Shown piece by piece: positions 11,046 through 20,300 of a stretch of DNA of 64,000 bases. The stretch spans positions 19,468,921 through 19,532,920 of the forward strand of contig OZ005601.1 in assembly GCA_963930655.1 (NCBI GenBank), given 5' to 3'. Position 1 is the stretch's first letter. Every line of letters begins with the position of its first letter. The position numbers were made by a program, and so were the translations under genes. This DNA comes from Myrica gale. Lineage: Eukaryota; Streptophyta; Magnoliopsida; Fagales; Myricaceae. The notes under the pieces were generated by a model, which searched no databases, had not been told where the DNA came from, and saw only the letters and a program-made list of their open reading frames with translations.

Positions 11046-11466
11046 TCAATTAGCAAGATACTTTGGTGAATGAACCAAAGGTTTGGACAGATATGGTGTC
11101 TCAATCGGCTGCAAATAAGCTCCAATTGCATCAAGATACCAACTATACTTTCCATGGAACCCAACAATCCTGCCCCCAGCCATTGGGAATGAGAAGTAGG
11201 TTCTTTTTTTAACACCAAATGGTCCATATGTTTTCTTGTTGAAAATCGGTCCCCATTCGTTGAAGCTACCATAATGCCCATGTATTGAAGTTAGGAACTC
11301 CTTCGGGTAATAAAGCTTGACCTTATTGGTTTTGATGCCTCCATTTCTACCATGCTTCTCTGACCAGATTGAGGTCCCTTTTTCATCGTATTCAATCAGC
11401 AATGAGTTGATGCCCAATCCGTGAGCTATCACTAGTTGCCTTATCACTATTGTTACCCCAATAAAT
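11046..11466 (-). pseudogene. Captured jacalin-lectin fragment 1
   Basis: A nearly whole jacalin-related lectin domain of about 135 residues. It shows IRQLVIAHGLGINSLLIEYD, SIWSEKHGRNGG, LYYPKEFLTSIHGHYG, TYGPFGVKKRTYFSFP and, at the sugar-binding end, GRIVGFHGKYSWYLDAIGAYL. The GPWGG..WDDG opening of a complete domain is missing, and the upstream coiled-coil frame is out of phase at 11460. The tail (PLVHSPKYLAN) reaches a stop, after which the second lectin fragment begins in another phase. Two jacalin domains in tandem are usual in plant lectins, so both pieces probably came from one mRNA. Confidence 0.8.
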
Positions 11467-11934
11467 TTATTTTTCTTCTTTTTTCTCTCTCTTCCTCTTA
11501 TTCCATTTCTGCCTCTTTGTTTTCTTTTTTCCTACATATATCACCAGATCCAGATACTCTAGGGCACTTTGGACCTCGTAAACTTCATTGAAGGTTGTCT
11601 TTCTTAGACAAAAGGAGTGGACAGTTTTTAAACAATGAGTTGTAGTGTGATTGAAGTTTTCAAATCTGAAGATACCTGTAGACAATGAGGAGAAAGAAAA
11701 ATCGGTAAGCTTATTCTTGGCCACTACTGTGACAACTTTCTCTTGCTCTTTTTTGTCCTCTTTATCTTCTTCTACGTGCTCTTTTTCTTCCATTTGTTCC
11801 TTTAAGTTCTCCAAGTTGATAGACATGCTCTGAATATTTTCTCCCATCTGCTTCTGGAGAATCTTCAACCGATCGAGTGTTTCCAGCATTTGAAAACATT
11901 GTTGAGAAAGATCTTGAAGTGTGCTTGAATCCAT
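11467..11934 (-). CDS. Coiled-coil leader ORF of the retrotransposon
   Basis: A 155-residue frame starts 13 bases past the primer binding site: MDSSTLQDLSQQCFQMLETL and then a long heptad-patterned, Lys/Glu-rich helix (KEHVEEDKEDKKEQEKV). It closes with a very basic tail (KKKTKRQKWNKRKREKK). The position right behind the primer site is where the first protein of an LTR element begins. I recognise no gag domain or zinc knuckle. It may be a leftover leader exon of the parent family, or the start codon supply for the chimeric host-derived frame that follows. Function unknown. Confidence 0.5.
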   Translation of the reverse strand: MDSSTLQDLSQQCFQMLETLDRLKILQKQMGENIQSMSINLENLKEQMEEKEHVEEDKEDKKEQEKVVTVVAKNKLTDFSFSSLSTGIFRFENFNHTTTHCLKTVHSFCLRKTTFNEVYEVQSALEYLDLVIYVGKKKTKRQKWNKRKREKKEEK

Positions 11935-11946
11935 GATAGGATTGGT

Positions 11947-11958
11947 GCTCTGATACCA
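11947..11958 (-). other. Primer binding site (initiator tRNA-Met)
   Basis: On the minus strand TGGTATCAGAGC lies two bases after the ACATAACA end of the 5' LTR. These 12 bases are complementary to the 3' end of plant initiator tRNA-Met, the usual primer of many copia and gypsy elements. Confidence 0.9.
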
Positions 11959-11960
11959 AA

Positions 11961-12357
11961 TGTTATGTACCCCCTTGAAATCAAGAATATGAATGTAAAA
12001 TTGTAGGAATTGATGATTAGTAGAAGTGTTTGGATGAACAATAAAATGAAGAAAACGGTATTGAGAGCCCTCTCCTTTGTCTTTCAACTTTGCAGATTTT
12101 TGCTGCCCCTCTCCTTCACGTATTACATGCTAATATAACATAGCTGTTGGGTTCTTCTTCTAAGCAGCCCACTGGGCCTTAATGTAAAGCAATAAAACAT
12201 AAATTTAACATATGTATTGTCAGCCCAATAGACCAGGCCAAGCCCACAACTAAAGAACACAGTCAACGACCAACACCAAATAACACTTTGGGAATTCTCT
12301 TGCCCTTCACGCCTCTCCTTACCCTTTCTCTCCTCTGCCACCTACAGACCCATGACA
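11961..12357 (-). repeat. 5' LTR of the gene-capturing retrotransposon
   Basis: A 397-bp repeat bounded by TG and CA, matching the copies at 9032-9414 and 13753-14162. It retains the GCCCCTCTCCTTCACGTATT segment that the 3' LTR has lost but the solo LTR also has. Confidence 0.9.
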
Positions 12358-13465
12358 AAAATGCGCACAAAATATTTCAACTACCAATTCGGGAAACGAC
12401 TGCCAACGTCTAAACCGGCAACTGAGAGGCTTTTACCAGATGTGATCCCTCGGACTCGGTCTGGGAGGGCTGCCCGAAAATCCTCCCTCGAAACAACATT
12501 CTATACTAAAATTTTGAGAGAAATAGATGATTTGTTGATAAGGAAAAAATTATTTTGTATGTATGTACATAAATATGTTAAAATCAGTGATGTTTTTTTT
12601 TTTGTTTGAATCTTTAGGTTCATTTAAGGTGAGGAAAATTTCGGCACAGTTTCGGTATTAGGAATCTGGCACCAGTTTCGGCCTCTCCGGTACTAGAACC
12701 GAATACCTATTTTTAGGTTTTCCAGTTTCAACGTTTCTTTTCTTAATTAACATTTCATCAGCCTACTTAAAAAGAAAACGTAAGTCAGTTGGGTCAAAAC
12801 GACCTAGGTCACTTAAACAAAGGAGTGAAGACTTCATGTATCCTATTTGCGAAGCTTGAAGGGACGAAGATGGCCCTAGGCTGAGCCTGAGGCCACAACC
12901 TCCCCCTCCCTCCCTATTGCAGTGTCGCGTCCGCCTCTCTCTCTCTCTCTTTGTGAAGCTATCTCTCTGTCTTTGTCTTTGTCTCTGTCTCTGTCTATCT
13001 CTCGTCTCTCTCACCCACATTGCAACATGACAACCCTGTTAGCTTCACCTTGCATTTTTTGAGGGTAGATCAAATCTAGTAAGCGAGTTCTACTATTAAC
13101 TTAATAACTACAACTCACTTCTCCAGCTCGATTTTTTGGGCTTTTATGGAACTCGATCGGATTTTGGTGATTGATATACCAAGGCTGATGATCAAGAACT
13201 TGTCACCATTACCCTTTTTAGCGAGAAGGGTTTGCAGAGGAGGAATCAATCAAGCAAAATCTCCCGTGACTGCGAGGCTGAGGTCATTGAGGAGGCTTTT
13301 GAGCAGGGAAAGACAGTCAAATCCTTTGATTCTTTTTTATTTGGGATGTTGGTTTCTTAATTTTTTTAAGGTTTTTATGATTTTGATAGAATTGTGAATA
13401 TTTATGTATATTGGAGTTTTATAAGTTTTTGTGTAAAAGTTGGTGAAATTTTTAAAGATATTTAA
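12358..13465. other. Intergenic with CT-rich simple repeat, no gene
   Basis: A stretch with the look of a decayed LTR (12.40-12.50 kb), then a CTCT/GTCTTT microsatellite block (about 12930-13010). The open frames here are short and featureless. Confidence 0.35.
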
Positions 13466-13710
13466 GGCTATGTTTGGTTTAGTTCTCAAAACAATTTTTG
13501 TTTTTGTGTTTTTTTGAAAGTAGTGTAGATTCTCTTGGGATTGGTGAAAAGTTAGTTAAAAGTTGTTACAATTTGTAAAAAGTTATTGGAATTAGTGAAA
13601 AGATATTGAAATTGATGAAAAAATTATTGGAATTGGTGAAAATGTATTGAAATTGATGAAAAAGTGAGTGAGAAGTTTTTGAAAACTTTTTGAGACCTTA
13701 AACAAACATA
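13466..13710. mobile_element. MITE (family C), copy 1
   Basis: Ends are GGCTATGTTTGGTTT and, as the complement, TATGTTTGTTTAAGGTCTC. The interior repeats units like TTGGAATTGGTGAAAA and TTGAAATTGATGAAAA. Related copies are at 28924-29131 and 34458-34660. No coding. Confidence 0.55.
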
Positions 13711-13752
13711 ATACTTTTACAAACAAACATGCCCTTTAAATTTTATGTTTTT

Positions 13753-14162
13753 TGTCATGGGTCTGTAGGTGGCAGAGGAGAGAAAGGGAAAGGAGAGGCG
13801 TGAAGGGCAAGAGAATTCCCGAAGTGTTATTTGGTGTTGGTCGTTGACTGTGTTCTTTAGTTGTGGGCTTGGCCTGGTCTATTGGGCTGACAATACATAT
13901 GTTAAATTTATGTTTTACTGCTTTACATTAAGGCCCAGTGGGCTGCTTAGAAGAAGAACCCAACAACTATGTTATATTAGCATGTAATACGTGAAGGAGA
14001 GGGGCAGCAAAAATCTGCAAAGTTGAAAGACAAAGGAGAGGGCTCTCTCTCAATAGAGTCAATACCGTTTTCTTCATTTTATTGTTCATCCAAACACTTC
14101 TACTGATCATCAATTCCTACAATTTTACCTTCGTATTCTTGATTTCAAGGGGCTACATAACA
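13753..14162 (+). repeat. Solo LTR, same family as the 9-12.4 kb retrotransposon
   Basis: A 410-bp single LTR in plus orientation, TGTCATGGG to ACATAACA, nearly identical to the paired LTRs but including both segments that one or the other of them lacks. No primer site or interior follows. The flanks are T-rich (TTTTT and ATTTT). Such solo LTRs arise by recombination between the two LTRs of a complete copy. It ends 155 bp upstream of the MAPR4-type start codon and reads in the same direction, so its promoter may feed that gene. Confidence 0.88.
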
Positions 14163-14317
14163 ATTTTAAATCGTTTTCAGTCAAGCCGAGAGAAACTAAT
14201 CTCACTTCTCGTCGTAGTATTTCCAGCCTTGAGCCGTCAAAACCTACAAATCTCCCTGTTGAAAGGCGAGGCACTGCGGGGATATGCAGACAGTTTGACA
14301 GCGGGGCGGTTTGGTAG

Positions 14318-17300
14318 ATGGCAGCCAAGATTTTAGGAATGTCCCCGTTTCTATTGGGGGTTACAACAGTTTTTGTGGTCCTCATTGCAGCTCTCCTCCT
14401 TAGATTCTCACCTCAAACCCTTTCTTCGTCTAACTCGGTGAGCGCACCTCCTATCTTTCGATTTAGACGAGGCATTTCTATCTTTTCGTAGGCTTATCCT
14501 TCTTGCTTTCCGGGGGTCTTTTTTTTATTAAATTTTCCTGGCTGTTAAAATTTAGACATGAACATTTCTGTTTGATGCTTCTATTATTAGTCTCGAAATT
14601 ACCACCTTTATGTTTTTGAATCTTCTCAGTTGTAAGTTCGTTTTGGCACAATGTCTATAACTTGCCGTGCTGTTGCTTGCTCTTTCAGAAACTATTTACT
14701 GTCGAAGAACTGGCCTTGTACAATGGGACTGATGAAGGTTTACCTATCCTGTTAGGAATTCTTGGGTACTCTTTCTTTTTCTCTTTGTAATCTGCGTAAA
14801 CAAGATTTCGCCTTAATTCAAAACACTATTGGGCTCGCACAGCGCTCACTCTCACCCATATAAGTACAACTGCGTGTATGACTGGACTCAAATGGGCATC
14901 CTTATGGGTTCTCCACTATAAGACGAACGGTCGTTTCAGTTTATCTATTAAAAACAGCCCTTGTTTGGTTCTAATGAGATTCTCTATTGTGAATTAGATC
15001 TGTGTTTGATGTAACAAAAGGAAAATCTCATTATGGCACAGGAGGGGGTTACAGTCATTTTGCTGGAAGGTACTTAACAGATTAGTAATACTGTTTCCTA
15101 TCTTGTTTCCCCAAACAGGCTTGATTACTGTGGTTTGTCGCGCATTATTTAATATCAATTTTCTCATGAACTTTTGACGTCTCTATTTTTAACAATTTTT
15201 TACCTAAATGTAGTAGCATAGTGTGTTGTGATTTTCTTTCTAGCTTCTGGATATTAAGTTTGTTGCTGGAGGGTATTGAGGCCTTTTATCAGCTTTGTGT
15301 TCCTTCCATGCCCTTTCTCTATGGTGGTTGCTTATCTGTAATCTTCTGATTTATCTCCCTTGAGAAATTGTTATTTAACCAAAAGCTAAGAGTTCAATTC
15401 TTAGGTATTGAGGTTGTCGTTGCGTTTGATTCTTATAGTCCTGTTATTCAGTGTATTGTTACGTTCAGGGAGCCTCTACTTCCTGGTTGGTTATGCAGTA
15501 GAGATTGCAGTCTTTGACTGGTGTCTAGTTGTTGGGCTAGGTGACCTATAAAATCTGTTCAATAAATAACCTAACTTACTCCCCTTGAAATTCGAAGGAT
15601 TAAGGCAACCCAAAAGGAGGGGAGGGTGGTGAATTGGGTTTCAAAAACCTTCGAAAACCTTATAAAAAATCTACAATCTCAACCAAACAAGCAATAAATA
15701 AAGAGATAGGGGTAGAGATAGCAAACACATAGATTTTTTAGGTGATTCAGTAATCTTGCCTATGTCCACTCCTCATGCATTTTTACCGAGCTTGGAGGCT
15801 TTTTACTATTGACTCCTTGTAGCCAAGGGAAGAGCTTTTACAAGAAGTTCAAGAACACCCTCCCAAGCTTTAGACCCCTTTGGTGATGTATCCGCACCAA
15901 AGTCACAAGAGTGCTCATGCTCTCCCTTGACCTCGTTGATGAAGTAAATACTATCAATAGCTCTCTTGAAAAATAGATGATACAATTCAAACTATTTCAA
16001 AAGCTCACACCAAGACTAAGCTTTAAAGTGTATGATTTGTGTGTAGAGCTTTTATAAAATGAGAAGAAGATTTAGAGAAATTGATAGCACGGAAATTGTG
16101 AATTGGCAAGCCTTATCAAACTTTGAAAATTTCTCTTTTATAGACCCCTCCAGAAAACTCGACGTTTTTAGGTCTTTAGGAAATTTTAGCCTACCGGTCA
16201 ACCACCACCCGAATACCAATGGATCTAGTACCTATGACCGTCGCCTTTAACTGAGATTCGTGGAATTTAAAATTCAAAAATATTCTCGAATGGACATACC
16301 GGTCAACCAACTCAACTATACCGGTGGATTTGGTACGTGTGATCGTTGTCAATACTTTGGCAGTTTAAAAACTTAGGACAAGAATATTTTTGTAAACAAT
16401 GAACTACAAGTTAGCTCATTAAGGCATAATATATTGATTAAAGCATGCCCCTAGAGCATGATATGATTGGCTTAAGAAATTTTTCATTGACAATGGTTTC
16501 TCTATGTGTAAATTAGACACTACATTCTTTACAAAGACAAAAATAAATATTTATTAATTGTCCAAATTTATGTTGATATTATTTTTGGATCTACGAATAA
16601 AAAGCTTTGTGAGGAATTCTCAACTTGCATTAGAAATGAGTTCGAAATGAGCATGAGGGGAGAATTAAATTTCTTTCTTGAACTCCAAATAAAACAAGGA
16701 AAGAATGAGAGCTTCATAAATCAATCCAAGTACGTGAGAGATTTATTGAAGAGATTTTGCATGGAAAATGTTAAATCTGCCGAGACTACCATGAGCTCAT
16801 CATTGAAACTTGATGCGGATGAAAACGAAGCTAAAGTAGACAACACTAAATATCGAGGATTGAATATCTACTTTATTTAACTGCATGTAGACTTAATACT
16901 ATGCTTAGTGTTTGCTTATGTAAGCCGCTTTCTATCTTGTCCTTATGAATCACATCTTAGTGCTCTAAAGCGTATCTTTTGTTATTTGTTTGGCACCATA
17001 AACCTAGAACTTTGATTTCCCGGACACATATCTTGATTTGATAAGCTATTCAAGATGTTGATTTTGCTTGTTGTAAATTAGATAAAAAGAGTACAAGTGG
17101 TACTTGTAACTTTCTACTATCTTTTTTGGTTTCTTGGTCAAGCAAGAAGCAAAATTCAGTAGCCTTATCAATGACCAAGGTTGAATATATAGCCGCCGGT
17201 AGTTGTTGTGCCCCTGGGCTTTATGGATGGTTCAAACTCTTGAAGATTATAGATTACTGTTTGATTACATCCCCATTCGATGTGATAGTACGAGTGGCAT

Positions 17301-20300
17301 AAATCTTTCCAAGCATATTTTGATATTTGCAAGATTATATTTTGATAGCACAAATGATCAATTGATTGACATATTCACAAAACCCCTAAGTAATGATCGT
17401 CTTTGTGAGCATAGAAGGAACTTGAGATTTTTGGATGCAAGTGACCTTTGAATTGTTATTGTGGTAGCTATGAGGTTGGTACCAACCCACTTAGTGGGCT
17501 AGTATCGTAATAGCAACAGACTCTTGAGTTCTTGTTAGTCATCCTCTATACCATTTCATAGAAATTGTCATTTAATACTCCAAGTTGTAATCCAAAAGAA
17601 CCTCCTGATGATTCACGCCTATTTGCTGTTTTTTTTTTTATGTTTTCTTGAATGACAATGTTCGATGGATGATATTTTGACCTATTTGTAGCAAATCTAG
17701 GTGATATCAGATGCAACGGGCATTACAGGTCCTTCACGGACTTGTTTTATATCGAATATGTTTTTAGCGGATAGCGGATGCAACTTTAAATTTTCTTGTG
17801 TTGAATCTGTTTTTAGCGGATGCAAATGGTATCCGTACCTGTTCCTCATAACAGTCGCTATTTTGGAGCCGCTACAGATAGTGGTCGACAAGTTTGACGG
17901 GATATATATACCCCAAAGGCATTCGTGGATGACGGCTCTCTTTGTTCTCTCCAACCGCTAAGTTTAATCATACCCTCACTTAAAACAAATGGTTTTTGAC
18001 AAAAACCATTTAAACGAGAACTCTTTAAACATTTGAGTGTCTAAAAAATATTTGTTTTGTTAGTATGCGATCAAGCTTATCTAAGTAATGATCTTAAGAG
18101 TTATAAGGAATAACTTAATGGTCTTCAAATCTTGAACTCTTCAATCCGTGAAGCTTGAGTCTTTTGCAATTGTCGCTTTAGTCTTTGAAGATGTCCATTA
18201 AATAACATAATCACTTTTTGTAATCATTAAAAACCTTAATTCTGAACTAAATCAACACCCCCCCCTCCAACCCCCAAACCCAAAAAAGGAAAAATAAAAT
18301 AAAAAGAAAGTCCTAGTCTTCACCTGTTTGGATTCTTAAAATGGTTTATCAGGGAGCAGCGCAAGAGAATCAATTAGAACCTCTTTTGGTTGCTGTGAGC
18401 TCTGAAATCCGTAGGCCTCTTAGGAAGCATGAGTCCTCAATTAATTGTGGTGAATGGTTGAAACTTGAAGCAAGTGATGACTCCAACATTGATGGTGTCT
18501 ATGTTGTTGCCAAAGAGGAGACACGTAGACAAAAGCTTTATGATGTCTCCTCAACATTAGTCTGCATGTTTGTACTGTTCTTTTATAGGAAGTTTCTCAT
18601 GCCTGAGTTCATATTTTCTTTCTCACCCTCAAAAATAGAAAAGGAACCTAAAGCTTTTCATTTCAAGCTTTTGACACGTTTGTTCATCATAACTTCCATA
18701 ATGTTGGATTGCTTATCTCATGAACTTATGCTTACTTTGTTGTTTCATTTTTGTCAGAGTTACTTATCTTGATTTATGTTCTGATCGTGTATTGACAGAT
18801 TTTTACCTTCTTGTTATTTTTGAAATTCAGAGATGCTTCTCGTGCATTTGTTTCAGGAAACTTTACAGGTACAAACTTACAGTTTTAGTTTTTGGTTAAG
18901 TGTGTTGAAACCATGTTCAATGTTCGACAGTCGACACCAGTTAAAATACCTTAAAGATAAAATTCTGATTCCTTGTCATTCCCCTGTTTCATACTATGAA
19001 ACCAGCTGTTTGCTTCTGACTTTCAAATAGGAGATTACCGTGGTTCCTTTTTTTATACTAGTAGAAAATGGAAAGTCAAAATCATGTTGTAATAAAATAC
19101 ACCAAAAAGTAATCACTCCGCTCATCTTCTCCATCTTCTCTCTAAAAGAAATAGACCAAAGTGACAATCGGAAGGTGTTTGGTTTAAAAAAGATAAGGCA
19201 GCCTGAACAGCTTCCACCCATACAAGTAGAAATCTCGATGTCAAGTACAGACCCCAACATTACAGTAATAATAAATATCTAAGCCTTGGGCTGAAGACAA
19301 CATTTTTCCTTGTTCACTAATAAGTTATCTTATGACTTGAACCTACTTTGCTAATTGAAGAGTTTTGTGCTGTTGCAATAGGCTTCTGATGGATCAGATA
19401 AAGTCTGAAATGCTCTTTATCTCATACTTTCGATATATAATCTAATGAAATAAAAATTCTAAGGCAAAAATTGAGAATTGTTCAATCAAAATATTTCGAA
19501 ATTGAAAACATTCATTTTGAACAACAAAGTAATCTGTTCTTAGGTACGTTGTTCACATTTTCGTAAAGAACACCCCCTGAACTTATACTTTTTTTTTATA
19601 AGTCAATCTTATTAGAAATAGTGAAAACAGTACAAAGGATTATACCGAAGACACTACTCCAAACAAGCAAGAAAACTGAGAAAATCAACAAAATCTACAA
19701 AAGGGCAACTAAGCACCGAGTTCGCCCAAAGAAAAAGAGAAGATAAAAAATGTCATGCAACCTCGCCAAAGACAAAGAAGAATAACATCTATTGTTTCGC
19801 TCCCTCCAAATACACCACCAGATGCAATGTGGGACTTGCATCCATATAACCTTAGTGAAAGGATTACGAAAAATCCTCTTCCAACTCCACAAAACATCAG
19901 CCACTTTCTCAGGTATAACTCACTGAAAATTCACAATACAAAGAATATGTGACCGCAGCCCACGTGCATAAGGACAATGCAGCAAAACATGGTCCACATA
20001 TTCAGCATCACACTGACATAGGAAACACTAATCAGCAATGAACATCCCTCTTCTGCGTAGGTTATCAATAGTAAGAATCCTACCATGCATAGCCTCCCAC
20101 ACAAAAAAAGATACTCGCAACGGGCACAAAGACCTCCACACACCCCTCAAAGGGAAAGACAAACCATCCCCACCCATAAGCAAACCATACATTGATTTAA
20201 CCGAAAACACCCATTCCTTGGTCCCTGAACTTATACTATAATGCACGAAGATACTCTTTCAGGCTAAAAAGATAATTTTTAGTACACAGAAAAAATCGTT

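Larger units (their letters stand above)
9032..12357 (-). mobile_element. Non-autonomous LTR retrotransposon carrying host gene fragments
   Basis: A complete structure reads on the minus strand. The 5' LTR is at 11961-12357, the primer binding site two bases inside it, a 2.5-kb interior, a polypurine tract, and the 3' LTR at 9032-9414. LTRs begin TGTCATGGG and end ACATAACA. They differ by about eight substitutions over some 370 aligned bases plus two small indels, so the insertion is fairly recent. The flanks are A-runs (AAAAA and AAAAT), giving at best an imperfect 4-5 bp target duplication. No gag, protease, integrase, reverse transcriptase or RNase H is present. The interior is instead a coiled-coil leader ORF followed by pieces of jacalin lectin, SET-protein and eIF2B-gamma coding sequence, all in sense with the element. 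Movement would need enzymes from a related autonomous element. The inverted motif AACCTTG..CAAGGTT next to the tract suggests a gypsy-type relative. Confidence 0.85.

Noticed and set aside
9472..11447. Reading the lectin, SET and eIF2B frames as working host genes
   Set aside because: All are partial, lie between LTRs with primer site and polypurine tract, lack introns and proper ends, and are joined inside domains.
12763..13020. Minus-strand frame with Arg/Gln/Asp repeats as a coding gene
   Set aside because: It is the translation of a CT/GTCTTT microsatellite.
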